Positions 30,866-39,871 of a stretch of DNA of 64,000 bases are shown here, piece by piece. Below the pieces are notes generated by a model. That model saw only the letters and a program-made list of their open reading frames with translations, searched no databases and was not told the DNA's origin. Origin of the DNA: Robertkochia aurantiaca (GTDB taxonomy: Bacteria > Bacteroidota > Bacteroidia > Flavobacteriales > Flavobacteriaceae); assembly GCF_020166495.1 (NCBI RefSeq), contig NZ_JAINZS010000005.1, positions 372,001-436,000 on the forward strand. Direction: 5' to 3'. A program made the position numbers and the translations under genes. Numbering within the stretch: position 1 is the stretch's first letter; every line of letters begins with the position of its first letter.

Positions 30866-30958
30866 TTTCCGTTCTGTTAGGTATTTACCTTAAATTTAGG
30901 GAATTTGAACGCCTGAACGATGGAATTTAATTAAGGTTTAACAGTGAGAGGAGCGGTT

Positions 30959-31636
30959 TCAGGAATTTTTGCGTGCTCTTAACATTTCGCGTTTCCCCGG
31001 TGGCCCCGGAAGTTTCTCCACTTCAAAGCCCACATGCATCATGGCTCGCCTGACACTTCCTTTCGAGGAGTACGTAGTGAGTATGCCGTCATGATCGAGG
31101 GCCCGGTACATAGCGGCAAAGATATCTTCTTCCCACAGGTCGGGTTGCACCCGGGCACCAAAAGCATCGAAATAGATCAGGTCGAACCTTGCTTCATCTG
31201 TAATTTCATTAAAAAACTGCTTCCGCTTCCGAAGGGAGAAATACGGAGTCAGTTCAAGGGTCTGATCCCATTCCTGACGGTGCATATGCTCAAAGAGCGG
31301 CTTCATGGCCGGCCTTTGCAGTTGCTCAGGATATTCCAAAAGCTCCCACTCCTGTTCGGTAACCGGGTAAGCCTCCACCCCCTCATAATGAATAGGAACC
31401 TTTAATTTATCTGATTCCAGCAAGGTGATAAACGCATTAAGTCCGGTTCCGAAGCCTATCTCCAGTATTCGCAGCCTTCGGTTCTTGATACCGGGGAAGC
31501 TCTCAAAAAAACCGCTTTTTATAAAAACATGATAGGCCTCCTGTACCGCTCCGTGTTTCGAATGGTAGTGTTCATCCCATTCCTCGAGAAAAATGGTGGA
31601 AGAACCATCGGCCGTTTTTACGATCCTGCGTATCAT
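30959..31636 (-). CDS. mnmD: tRNA U34 methyltransferase MnmD
   Basis: A 225-residue SAM-dependent methyltransferase matching the MnmC N-terminal domain alone: LEIGFGTGLNAF (SAM loop), YFDAFGARVQPDLWEEDIF, and a late TYSSKGSVRRAMMHVGF. It methylates the aminomethyl group of wobble mnm5U34 in tRNA. Stand-alone MnmD, without the oxidoreductase half, is typical outside Gammaproteobacteria. It starts 1 bp from the stop of the DUF4920 gene. Confidence 0.9.
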   Translation of the reverse strand: MIRRIVKTADGSSTIFLEEWDEHYHSKHGAVQEAYHVFIKSGFFESFPGIKNRRLRILEIGFGTGLNAFITLLESDKLKVPIHYEGVEAYPVTEQEWELLEYPEQLQRPAMKPLFEHMHRQEWDQTLELTPYFSLRKRKQFFNEITDEARFDLIYFDAFGARVQPDLWEEDIFAAMYRALDHDGILTTYSSKGSVRRAMMHVGFEVEKLPGPPGKREMLRARKNS

Positions 31637-32143
31637 CTACTCGGGTATTGCCACCCCCTCGGCTTCAAAAGCGAAGGTTTTGACCGGTGAATCGATGAGG
31701 GCTATCTCTTCTTCAGATTTACCTGCGTCGGCGGCCAGGTGTTTGCGGTCTTCAACGGTAGTCGTTTCAACAAATGCTTTACCATTGATGATCACTTCTT
31801 TTCCACCGAGATCTTTCGGAACAAAGAAACCATAATCTTTAAAGGTAATGCGTGCTTCTTCTCCTCCGGGCAGTTCCACGGTCATCCAGCAGCCCTTCAT
31901 CTGACAAACATCCTTCACTTTCACCTTAAACGTTCCCTGCAGGGTATCTCCCATCCGGGCATCTTCAAAGATCAGGGCAAGGCTCTCAACATCTTCGGCT
32001 CCGGCACGGTCGAACGTCTCACCCACCACTGTGGCAGCAGCCATTTGATCATCGGATTTATCGGTTGTCTTGCTCTTACAGGAAACCGCCAGCACAGCGA
32101 TAAGAAGCAACGAGGTTTTCCAGTTTGGTATCATGAAATTCAC
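31637..32143 (-). CDS. DUF4920 lipoprotein
   Basis: A 168-residue protein with a lipoprotein signal (LAVSCKSK). The core has GTFKVKVKDVCQMKGCWMTV and FFVPKDLGGKEVIING, the pattern of DUF4920, a Bacteroidota OB-fold-like exported family with paired cysteines. Function unknown. Upstream gene of a tight pair with mnmD. Confidence 0.82.
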   Translation of the reverse strand: MNFMIPNWKTSLLLIAVLAVSCKSKTTDKSDDQMAAATVVGETFDRAGAEDVESLALIFEDARMGDTLQGTFKVKVKDVCQMKGCWMTVELPGGEEARITFKDYGFFVPKDLGGKEVIINGKAFVETTTVEDRKHLAADAGKSEEEIALIDSPVKTFAFEAEGVAIPE

Positions 32144-32238
32144 AATTTTCGGTTATCAAACAAATTTAAAGTTTTTTAGCCGTGAGATTATACCCACTGC
32201 TTCATTATTCTTAATTTTACCGAAAATATACGCATATC

Positions 32239-33309
32239 ATGAGTAACGAAACACTGACAGATCTAACCATAAAAACGGCCACGTCTTCAAAAATCGACCA
32301 GGTAGATTTCAACAACCTGGTTTTCGGAACCGTTTTCACCGATCACATGTTCGAATGTGATTATAAAGACGGGAAATGGGAAAACCCGCGCATTGTTCCT
32401 TATCAGCCGCTTACCCTCGAACCTTCGGCCAGGGTATTTCATTACGGACAGGCGGTTTTTGAAGGAATGAAAGCCTACAGGGATGATCAGGACGGTATCT
32501 GGCTTTTCAGGCCGGAACAGAACTTTCACCGTATCAACAAGTCAAGTGAGCGTTTGGCCATGCCCGAGTTTCCCGAAAGATATTTTTTCGACGGGCTCAC
32601 CCAACTCCTTAAGATCGACAGTGAATGGATCAAGGCGGGCGATGGAAATTCCCTGTACATTCGACCGTTTGTGATCGCAACAGAACCGAGTGTTTCTGCA
32701 GCTCCTGCTACCCAGTATAAATTCATGATCATATGTTCACCCGCCCAGGCTTATTACAGCGGAGAGGTCAGGGTGAAAATTGCCGACCATTACAGCAGGG
32801 CGGCCAGCGGAGGCTTTGGATATGCCAAAGCAGCCGGTAATTACGCCGGACAGTTCTACCCGACACGCCTGGCCCAGAAAGAAGGCTTTCAACAGGTGAT
32901 CTGGACCGACGCCAATACTCATGAATATTTAGAAGAAGCCGGTACCATGAATATCTTTTTCAGGATCGATGACACGCTCATCACCTGTCCGGTAAGCGAC
33001 CGCATACTCGACGGTGTTACCCGCAAAAGCGTTATTCAGGTAGCCGAAGACCATGGCATTAAGGTGGAGGTGAGACCTATAAAAGTTCAGGAGATCATCG
33101 ATGCTGCCAACAAAGGTGCCCTGAAGGAGATCTTCGGCAGCGGAACCGCCACAGTGATCAACCCGGTAAAAGGCTTTGGATATAAGGGAGAGCGATGGGA
33201 ACTGCCGGAGCTCGACGCACCCTATGCGACTACGCTGAAAAAGGCGATCACCGATATTCAGTACAACAAATCAGAAGACAAGCACGGCTGGCGATACAGG
33301 GTCGCCTGA
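32239..33309 (+). CDS. ilvE: Branched-chain amino acid aminotransferase
   Basis: A 356-residue fold-type IV PLP enzyme. The PLP-lysine is in FGYAKAAGNYAGQF; other motifs are HYGQAVFEGMKAYR, YIRPFVIATEP, EEAGTMNIFF and GSGTATVINPV. It catalyses the last step of Ile, Leu and Val synthesis and the first of their breakdown. The terminator lies within the 3' end of the convergent pyrophosphohydrolase gene. Confidence 0.95.
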   Translation: MSNETLTDLTIKTATSSKIDQVDFNNLVFGTVFTDHMFECDYKDGKWENPRIVPYQPLTLEPSARVFHYGQAVFEGMKAYRDDQDGIWLFRPEQNFHRINKSSERLAMPEFPERYFFDGLTQLLKIDSEWIKAGDGNSLYIRPFVIATEPSVSAAPATQYKFMIICSPAQAYYSGEVRVKIADHYSRAASGGFGYAKAAGNYAGQFYPTRLAQKEGFQQVIWTDANTHEYLEEAGTMNIFFRIDDTLITCPVSDRILDGVTRKSVIQVAEDHGIKVEVRPIKVQEIIDAANKGALKEIFGSGTATVINPVKGFGYKGERWELPELDAPYATTLKKAITDIQYNKSEDKHGWRYRVA

Positions 33310-33315
33310 CAATAG

Positions 33316-33726
33316 TTAATCCCGGTTATTCCGGGATTTTTTTTGCTTGAGAATTGCGCTGATGTCGGGTTTAAAATAGCCCGGTCCTTTCAGTACCTTT
33401 CCATCTTCCCGGTAGACGGGTTTTCCATCGTCTCCGAGCTTGCTCATATTGCTGTGCTGAATCTCTTCGAAAACCTCTTCGATAACATGCTGCATACCAT
33501 GTTCGAGTATGGTTCCGCATAAAATATAGAGCATATCGCCCAGCGCATCAGCCACCTCAACAAGATCACCGTTTTTGGCAGCTTCGAGATATTCATCATT
33601 TTCTTCGGCCATCAGCCGGTGTCTGAGATCGATCACACGTTCCGGCAGGCCGGCCACGGGGCGATCAGCGACCCCCAATCCGAAGGCCTTGTGAAATTCT
33701 TTTACCGCATCGAGTTTATCGGTCAT
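33316..33726 (-). CDS. MazG/PRA-PH-like NTP pyrophosphohydrolase
   Basis: A 136-residue all-alpha protein with EENDEYLEAAKNGDLVEVAD and ALGDMLYILCG. This is the ExxE...ExxD metal-binding arrangement of the phosphoribosyl-ATP pyrophosphohydrolase/MazG superfamily. It probably cleaves a nucleoside triphosphate to the monophosphate and pyrophosphate. Physiological substrate unknown. Confidence 0.85.
   Translation of the reverse strand: MTDKLDAVKEFHKAFGLGVADRPVAGLPERVIDLRHRLMAEENDEYLEAAKNGDLVEVADALGDMLYILCGTILEHGMQHVIEEVFEEIQHSNMSKLGDDGKPVYREDGKVLKGPGYFKPDISAILKQKKSRNNRD
33318..33344 (+). terminator. Intrinsic terminator of ilvE
   Basis: Perfect stem AATCCCGG / CCGGGATT, 5-nt loop, and a T run. 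It overlaps the last codons of the convergent gene at 33316. Confidence 0.85.
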
Positions 33727-33799
33727 AAGCTGGTAGTTTAATGAAAGCTGAAAAGATCAGAAACCGATCTTTTTATTTATTTTCGCGTAAAAATAGCAT

Positions 33800-33988
33800 A
33801 TGCTTTCAAAGGGGCAACTAATTTTCGCCGTCCTTTTCGCGATCGGCTTTATCATCATCATGGTTTACAGTTACCGCCAGGACAAGGGAATTCATCTCAA
33901 GCAATACAAGGGCAGTCTGAAGATTCTGCTCGGATTCCTTATTTTCGTTACCCTCCTGGTTATTATTAAGTTTCTTCTCAGCCAGTAG
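33800..33988 (+). CDS. Small two-helix membrane protein (62 aa)
   Basis: Two hydrophobic segments (about 7-23 and 43-60) are joined by a basic cytoplasmic-type loop (SYRQDKGIHLKQYKG). It resembles short membrane proteins that are common in Flavobacteria. The gene is divergent from the pyrophosphohydrolase. No function assigned. Confidence 0.65.
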   Translation: MLSKGQLIFAVLFAIGFIIIMVYSYRQDKGIHLKQYKGSLKILLGFLIFVTLLVIIKFLLSQ

Positions 33989-34069
33989 CGGGTGCTACTT
34001 TTTGCTGTTTTACTGCATATTAAAATTTATTTTCTCCTGTTTATATAGGAAATTTTATATAAAATCTCA

Positions 34070-34077
34070 TACATTTG
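34070..34077 (+). promoter_or_regulatory. Candidate -7 box TACATTTG
   Basis: Exact TAnnTTTG match 24 bp upstream of the small gene at 34101. The -33 element is not clear. Confidence 0.4.
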
Positions 34078-34100
34078 CGGTAAGCAAGCAACCATAAGCA

Positions 34101-34292
34101 ATGATGACCTTTTTTTCAATACTAATCAGTTTACTGATAGTCAATATTTTACTATTACTGTTCAGTGTAAACAAACTTCCCAAAGCAAAATCAACGCGTA
34201 GAAAATATGCTTCAGAGCGTGAAGTGTACCGTGTGGAGAAAGAGAATTCTGAGGAAACAGCTTTCCCTTCGGTTTACAAGAAAGCGATCTGA
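34101..34292 (+). CDS. Small membrane protein (63 aa)
   Basis: One N-terminal hydrophobic segment (residues 3-24) is followed by a basic then charged tail (KAKSTRRKYASEREVYRVEKE). A good -7 box lies upstream. No family recognised. Confidence 0.55.
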   Translation: MMTFFSILISLLIVNILLLLFSVNKLPKAKSTRRKYASEREVYRVEKENSEETAFPSVYKKAI

Positions 34293-34377
34293 AAGCAAAG
34301 GCTATACGTTTCTTTACCGGGATAATTTTGTAATTATTTTTGTACATTTAGTTTGTTAAAAACAAACTGCACCGGGT

Positions 34378-35433
34378 ATGAAAATATTGAAATACATCCT
34401 GATACTGATCGCCATCATCCTGATCGGATTTGCGCTTTACGTCGCTCTTGAACCCGATCACTACAAGGTGACCCGTTCACAAACCATTCAGGCACCCCCT
34501 TCCGTTATTGACAATTACATCACCGATTACAGGAAATGGACGCAATGGTCTCCCTGGGAATCTCAGGATCCCAATGCGGCCATTGAATATGGCGATCCTG
34601 CATCAGGGCCTGAGGGCAGTTATTCCTGGAACGGAGAAGTTCTGGGAAAGGGCAGCATGAAAACGCTGTTTATTTCACCCGACTCCATACTGCAGGAAAT
34701 CAAATTCATCGAACCCTATGAGTCGCGAGCAGATGTTTTCTGGACTCTTGATTCTGTTGCTGAAGGAACCGAGGTGACCTGGGGAATGGAAGGCGACCTT
34801 TCTTTTACAGAACGCGCCTTTATGGTGTTCCAGGGCGATATGAACACCCTGATAGGTCCCGATTATGAGCGAGGCCTAAACAACCTGGACAGCCTTGTGA
34901 CCGCCGATATGCAGGCCTATTCGATCGAGATCATTGGTGAAACCACTTACGGAGGTGGTTATTATATGTATAAGACCGCGGGAAGCAGCACCCAGCAGGT
35001 TGATGAAGTGGCTGCACCCCTGTTCGAAGATGTCGAAGCTTATATGGAAAACAACAATATTTCATCTTCCGGAAACCCCTTTCTGCTGATCGAAAAGTGG
35101 GACGAAGAAAACATGAGCGCCATTATATCGGCGAGCATTCCTGTCACTGACAGGGTGATCACTACCCCGGGCAGTGAGATCTTATGTGGTTTTCAGGAGT
35201 CTGGCATGTATTTCAAATCACGATTAACAGGACATTATGACAACCTGGAAGAAGCCTGGACCAAAACCGAAGAAGCCCTTAAAGCGGCAGGCTATATGAT
35301 CGACCCCGGCGCCAAACCCTTTGAAGTGTATCTGAATGATTCAGATCAGTTGCCCAATCCGGCAGAATGGAAAACCGAGATCTATGTCCCGGTTAAAAAG
35401 GCACCTGATGCCGGTATGGAAGATCAAACATAA
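34378..35433 (+). CDS. SRPBCC / GyrI-like domain protein
   Basis: A 351-residue protein: an N-terminal membrane helix (6-25), a START/polyketide-cyclase-like domain (30-165; VTRSQTIQAPPSVIDNYI, WTQWSPWESQDP), and a GyrI/AraC effector-binding domain (175-340). The architecture is common in Bacteroidota and presumably binds a small hydrophobic ligand. Fifteen bp separate it from crcB. Confidence 0.82.
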   Translation: MKILKYILILIAIILIGFALYVALEPDHYKVTRSQTIQAPPSVIDNYITDYRKWTQWSPWESQDPNAAIEYGDPASGPEGSYSWNGEVLGKGSMKTLFISPDSILQEIKFIEPYESRADVFWTLDSVAEGTEVTWGMEGDLSFTERAFMVFQGDMNTLIGPDYERGLNNLDSLVTADMQAYSIEIIGETTYGGGYYMYKTAGSSTQQVDEVAAPLFEDVEAYMENNNISSSGNPFLLIEKWDEENMSAIISASIPVTDRVITTPGSEILCGFQESGMYFKSRLTGHYDNLEEAWTKTEEALKAAGYMIDPGAKPFEVYLNDSDQLPNPAEWKTEIYVPVKKAPDAGMEDQT

Positions 35434-35448
35434 GCGCTTCACAGATAT

Positions 35449-35817
35449 ATGCTCAAAAGTCTCATCTTGATATTTCTCGGTGGCGGTCTCGGCAGTATTT
35501 GCCGCTACGGCCTTGGCGTGTTGTTTCAGCGTTCTCTTGAACAGTTCGCCCTGGGCACTTTCCTGGCCAATGTCACGGGCAGTTTTCTGATCGGCCTTAT
35601 TCTTGGACTGAGCATGAAATCAAATACGCTCACTCACGGACAGGTACTCTTTCTGGCTACCGGATTCTGTGGTGGCTTTACCACTTTCTCTACCTTTAGT
35701 TATGAGAACATGATGTTTCTCAAAAACGGACAAATACAGTTATTTCTGTTATACAGCCTCTCCAGCCTCATCATTGCACTTTCTGTAGCTGCCTTTGGTT
35801 TCTGGCTCGCCAGGTAA
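35449..35817 (+). CDS. crcB: Fluoride channel CrcB/Fluc
   Basis: A 122-residue, four-helix protein. Signature motifs are GGGLGSICRYGLG near the start, GTFLANVTGSFLIGL in helix 2 and FCGGFTTFSTFSYE in helix 3 (the Phe box and sodium site). It dimerises to export fluoride. No fluoride riboswitch was recognised upstream, where the preceding gene is only 15 bp away. Confidence 0.93.
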   Translation: MLKSLILIFLGGGLGSICRYGLGVLFQRSLEQFALGTFLANVTGSFLIGLILGLSMKSNTLTHGQVLFLATGFCGGFTTFSTFSYENMMFLKNGQIQLFLLYSLSSLIIALSVAAFGFWLAR

Positions 35818-35935
35818 TTCAAATTATTGCTCTATTCCTCCTCTCCCCTCAGCCCGAATTGGCTTAAGCCGTCTTTTCAACATTCCTGATGAAAAATATT
35901 TAATAAATTCACAATGACCCCCTAAAAACAAGGGG

Positions 35936-35994
35936 TATATTTGCTAGATTAGTAAAAATAAACAGATGCACCCATGTAATTTTGGGGTATATTT
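35936..35994 (+). promoter_or_regulatory. Promoter region of P-II/amt operon with repeated GGGGTATATTT
   Basis: TATATTTG (35936-35943) is an exact TAnnTTTG -7 box. The 11-mer GGGGTATATTT occurs at 35932-35942 and again at 35984-35994. ACCCC upstream can pair with the first GGGGT. The repeats may be a second promoter or an operator for nitrogen control. The rest of the 35818-36034 gap has nothing else definable. Confidence 0.45.
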
Positions 35995-36034
35995 CAATAA
36001 TAAGTAGATTTACAACCATAACACCTATATTAAA

Positions 36035-36373
36035 ATGAAAAAAATTGAAGCGATTATCAGAAAATCAAAGTTTGAAGAGGTCAGAGATGCTCTTCATCAT
36101 ATAGGGGTGAATTTCTTTAGTTACTGGGATGTGACAGGCGTCGGAAATGAAAAAAAGGGGCATGTCTACAGGGGGGTTAGCTACAGTACTGCCGATATTC
36201 AGCGCCGTTACCTGTCGATAGTGGTCTCAGATGACTTTGCTGAAAAGACCATTGAAGCCATACTGGAAGCAGCACATACCGGAAATGTAGGAGACGGAAA
36301 GATCTTTGTCTCACCTATCGAAGAAGCTTACCGTATCAGAACACGGGAAACCGGAACCACTTCACTGAATTAA
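36035..36373 (+). CDS. P-II family nitrogen regulatory protein
   Basis: A 112-residue P-II protein: MKKIEAIIRKSKFEEVRDAL, a T-loop with KKGHVYRGVSYS, and the B-loop/C-loop region GNVGDGKIFVSPIEEAYRIRTRE. It senses 2-oxoglutarate and ATP/ADP and gates the ammonium channel. The transporter gene begins 10 bp downstream, the classic GlnK-AmtB pair. Confidence 0.93.
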   Translation: MKKIEAIIRKSKFEEVRDALHHIGVNFFSYWDVTGVGNEKKGHVYRGVSYSTADIQRRYLSIVVSDDFAEKTIEAILEAAHTGNVGDGKIFVSPIEEAYRIRTRETGTTSLN

Positions 36374-36383
36374 ACATTAAAAC

Positions 36384-37631
36384 ATGGATCCAATTTTAAC
36401 AACGAACAATGTGTGGATGATGATCTGTACCGGCCTGGTATTTTTCATGCACCTCGGGTTTGCCTTTCTGGAAATCGGGCTTACCCGAAAAAAGAATGCC
36501 ATCAACATTCTTTTCAAAAACGTATTCATTATCACTTCGGGTTTATTGCTGTATGCTCTGATCGGCTTTAACCTGATGTATCCGGGTTCTTTCAACGGAT
36601 TCCTCGGTTTTGCCGGTTTTGGGCTGGAAGCACCATTGGCTAACGGAAGCCTGGACCTTTCATACAACAGCGGGTATACCTACTGGACCGATTTTCTTTT
36701 CCAGGGCATGTTTGCCGCCACGGCAGCAACCATTGTCTCCGGGGCTGTGGCTGAACGCATGAAGTTATTGCCTTTTATGATCTTCACCATTATCTACGTG
36801 GGGCTGGTCTACCCGATCGCAGGTTCCTGGAAATGGGGAGGCGGGTTTCTGCAAGATCTCGGCTTCTATGACTTTGCCGGATCTACACTGGTACATTCGG
36901 TTGGCGGATGGGCCGCTTTGGTAGCCATCGCGCTCCTGGGAGCACGAATCGGAAAGTTCAAGGAAGACGGTTCTTCCGGAGCGATTCCCGGACATAATAT
37001 CCCCCTGGCCATGGCAGGGGTGATCATTCTTTGGCTGGGGTGGTTCGGCTTTAATGGCGGGTCGGTACTTTCAGCAGACCCTGCAGCCACTTCCCTGGTA
37101 CTGGTAACCACCTGTCTTGCTGCTGCGGCAGGAGGCGTAACCGCTTCTATAGTTTCTACGGTGATATATAAAAATATGGATCTAACCATGTTTCTCAACG
37201 GAATACTCGCCGGGCTGGTAGGTATTACTGCCGGTGCCGATGTAATGTCACCTGTCGATGCCATAGCTGTTGGTGCCGTAGCCGGAGGAATCGTGGTTCT
37301 CGGGGTGACACTGATCGACAGAATTAAACTCGATGATCCTGTAGGGGCGGTAGCCGTTCACTTATTTTGCGGGATCTGGGGAACCCTGGCTGTAGGTATC
37401 TTCGGAAGCCTGGCCGGTTGGGAGCAATTTCTGGCGCAACTCGGCGGCGTAGCCGTATACGCATTCTTTTGCCTGAGCAGTTCTTTTGTGATCATTTACT
37501 CATTGAAAAAACTCATGGGCATCAGGGTCAGCAAAAAAGAAGAACTTGAGGGGCTTGATACCCACGAACACGGCATGGAAGCCTATGACCATGAATTGGA
37601 AGCCTATGCAGACTTCAGCGTAGAACACTAA
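36384..37631 (+). CDS. amt: Ammonium transporter (Amt family)
   Basis: A 415-residue protein with about 11 membrane helices. Motifs are AFLEIGLTRKKNAINIL, FQGMFAATAATIVSGAVAER, and DFAGSTLVHSVGGWAALV holding the first pore His, with the second in AVAVHLFCGIWGTLAVG. It conducts ammonium/ammonia and is gated by the P-II protein encoded upstream. Confidence 0.95.
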   Translation: MDPILTTNNVWMMICTGLVFFMHLGFAFLEIGLTRKKNAINILFKNVFIITSGLLLYALIGFNLMYPGSFNGFLGFAGFGLEAPLANGSLDLSYNSGYTYWTDFLFQGMFAATAATIVSGAVAERMKLLPFMIFTIIYVGLVYPIAGSWKWGGGFLQDLGFYDFAGSTLVHSVGGWAALVAIALLGARIGKFKEDGSSGAIPGHNIPLAMAGVIILWLGWFGFNGGSVLSADPAATSLVLVTTCLAAAAGGVTASIVSTVIYKNMDLTMFLNGILAGLVGITAGADVMSPVDAIAVGAVAGGIVVLGVTLIDRIKLDDPVGAVAVHLFCGIWGTLAVGIFGSLAGWEQFLAQLGGVAVYAFFCLSSSFVIIYSLKKLMGIRVSKKEELEGLDTHEHGMEAYDHELEAYADFSVEH

Positions 37632-37660
37632 GATATTTTTTCCTTTCCAACTATAAGCAG

Positions 37661-37693
37661 ATGCAGCTCCGTAACGGGGCTGCATTTATTTTT
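37661..37693 (+). terminator. Intrinsic terminator of amt operon
   Basis: Stem ATGCAGCTCCG / CGGGGCTGCAT (one wobble pair), a 3-nt loop, then TTATTTTT. It overlaps the last codons of the convergent DUF1684 gene. Confidence 0.8.
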
Positions 37694-38381
37694 CAAAACG
37701 CTTCTCTCCCGCTTCGACAGCAACATTCAACATATTGGATTGCGGGACCAGGGGGCATGAGAATTTTTCGTTATACACACAAAGCGGATTGTAGGCCCTG
37801 TTAAAATCAAGCATAACCGTATCCCCTTCCGGGATGCTCATATCGAGATACCTTCCACCGGCGTAGGTCTCGGTGGTATTGGTAAGATCTGCAAACGGCA
37901 GAAACAGGTAATTTTCGTAGCCTTCGGTATTTTTGAGCTCTTCGTTCTGGTAGAGGTTGAGAGTAAGGTCTTTCCCTTGTAATTGAAAATGAAGTTTTCC
38001 GTATAATTTTTCCCTCGAATACCTGTCGGTAGTTGTGGGCATGTAGAAAGGGTCGGTATCAGGCGTTCTCTCAAAAACTGCCGGAACAATGTAAGCAGAG
38101 TCCACTTCGTAATAAGACAAGCCTTCAAAATCAGAAAGATCTTCAGTTTTCAGTGGACTCAGGGCCGGATCGCGAAAGCGTTTATCCTTTTCCTTCCTTC
38201 TTTCCATAACACTTTGAGCAGAGGTGCCCTTCTCCATATTGAGATCAGCACGGTCTGTCTGTTTATCATGATAGCGCTTCCCGTCGTTACAGGCAAAAAG
38301 AAAAATAAATAAGACAACCGAAAGGCATAAAGAGGGTATTTGTTTCAAAGCCGTTGAATTTTCAAGACAAAAATAATACAT
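37686..38381 (-). CDS. DUF1684 lipoprotein
   Basis: A 231-residue protein whose hydrophobic stretch ends FLFACNDGK, a lipoprotein site; a start inside the first 14 residues is possible. The core has KLHFQLQGKDLTLNLYQ, FLPFADLTNTTETYAGGRYLD, and DFNRAYNPLCVYNEKFSCPL with its two cysteines, diagnostic of DUF1684. Function unknown. Confidence 0.85.
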   Translation of the reverse strand: MYYFCLENSTALKQIPSLCLSVVLFIFLFACNDGKRYHDKQTDRADLNMEKGTSAQSVMERRKEKDKRFRDPALSPLKTEDLSDFEGLSYYEVDSAYIVPAVFERTPDTDPFYMPTTTDRYSREKLYGKLHFQLQGKDLTLNLYQNEELKNTEGYENYLFLPFADLTNTTETYAGGRYLDMSIPEGDTVMLDFNRAYNPLCVYNEKFSCPLVPQSNMLNVAVEAGEKRFEK

Positions 38382-38487
38382 ATCAGATTTTCAGCTAAAT
38401 TCGTGCTCCTGAATTCGTTCCTGATACATGAGCCGGAATTATTGAACGGGCCACTGAGGACTGAGAATTGGGTATAGATCGAACCTT

Positions 38488-39723
38488 ATGAAATCATTTT
38501 TCAAAAGTTATATTCACTCCTTCTCCGGGTTATCGGCAGAGGTTTGGTGGCTGGCGTGGATCACGCTGATCAACCGTGCGGGCACCATGGTGATCCCTTT
38601 CCTGTCGCTCTACCTGACCCAAAGCATGGGTTTTGACCTGAAGGAGGTCGGCTGGATCATGACTTCGTTTGGTCTCGGTTCATTGATCGGATCGTGGCTC
38701 GGCGGCAAATTAACCGACCGCATCGGGTATTACAAGGTAATGGTTGTCAGCTTGCTGGGCTCGGGCCTGTTGTTCGTGCTTTTACAATTTGCAGAAGGCT
38801 TCTGGATGCTGGCAGGGGGTATATTCCTGGTCATGCTGATGGCAGACCTGTTTCGGCCTGCAGTGTTCGTAGCCTTAAGCGCTTACAGCAAACCCGAAAA
38901 TAAAACGCGCTCGGTAACCCTTATCAGGCTGGCCATAAACCTGGGATTTGCCTTTGGTCCTGCAGCCGGCGGTTTCATCATCAGTCAGATGAGCTACAGT
39001 GGCTTGTTCTGGACCGATGGTCTGACCTGTGGTATAGCCGGGCTGTTGTTGCTTTGGAGGCTGAACCCTAAAAAAGCCCGTATTATCGACCTGCATGATG
39101 AAGCAGCCAATATCTCCCCATACAAAGATCGTCAGTACCTGCTTTTCATTGCAGCCATGGTACTTTACGGCTTTATCTTTTTACAGTATTTCTCGACCAT
39201 TCCAATTTATTACAAAGAGATACACCTGCTGGGAGAAGGAAGCATCGGGCTCATTTTCGGCCTGAACGGACTGCTGATCTTTGTTCTGGAGATGCCGCTG
39301 ATACGCTATTTCGAGACCAAGCCCTGGTCGGGCCTTATCAATACCACTATCGGATGTCTTCTCACCCTGCTGAGCTTTCTGGTACTGAACCTTTCGACCT
39401 GGACAGGTATGGTGATCGTAGGTATTTTGCTGATGTCGGTTGGTGAAATGCTCGTATTTCCCTTCTCTAACGCCTATGCATTGAAACGCTCCCGGAGAGG
39501 CAAACAGGGAGCCTATATGGCGCTGTACAGCATCGCCTTTTCACTGTCTCATGTATTCGGTCATAATGCCGGAATGCAGACGGCGGGTATCTTCGGATAT
39601 CGCAACTTATGGTACGCCCTCACGATACTGGGGCTGGTGTGTTGCGCCCTGCTGATCAGATTGTATGTCGTGCAAAAACGATCAGACAAAGTACTGAGCA
39701 CGCCTGAAGCTGTCTCACAGTAA
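38488..39723 (+). CDS. MFS transporter
   Basis: A 411-residue protein with about 12 hydrophobic helices. The loop 2-3 motif is GSWLGGKLTDRIGYYKVMV, typical of MFS antiporters; the sequence resembles MdtH/YceL-like drug efflux proteins. Substrate unknown. It is the last ordinary chromosomal gene before the recombinase. Confidence 0.88.
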   Translation: MKSFFKSYIHSFSGLSAEVWWLAWITLINRAGTMVIPFLSLYLTQSMGFDLKEVGWIMTSFGLGSLIGSWLGGKLTDRIGYYKVMVVSLLGSGLLFVLLQFAEGFWMLAGGIFLVMLMADLFRPAVFVALSAYSKPENKTRSVTLIRLAINLGFAFGPAAGGFIISQMSYSGLFWTDGLTCGIAGLLLLWRLNPKKARIIDLHDEAANISPYKDRQYLLFIAAMVLYGFIFLQYFSTIPIYYKEIHLLGEGSIGLIFGLNGLLIFVLEMPLIRYFETKPWSGLINTTIGCLLTLLSFLVLNLSTWTGMVIVGILLMSVGEMLVFPFSNAYALKRSRRGKQGAYMALYSIAFSLSHVFGHNAGMQTAGIFGYRNLWYALTILGLVCCALLIRLYVVQKRSDKVLSTPEAVSQ

Positions 39724-39871
39724 GATATTTACGTTATGGCCCCTCACGGCTGAAATAACGAGTAACTTTCACTGAAAGGTGGTGACCAATAACATATTCC
39801 CTACTGCAATACATCAAAAGAATCAGATACAGTTGTAGAATATTTTCTATTATTTATCGTATTTTGCTGAA

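Noticed and set aside
35434-35448. Fluoride riboswitch before crcB
   Set aside because: Only 15 bp separate the genes and no crcB-motif pseudoknot was recognised.
39724-39871. Promoter for the recombinase (TTG at 39833 and TATTTTG at 39860)
   Set aside because: The spacer is 24 bp and the box ends 5 bp before the ATG, leaving no plausible leader.
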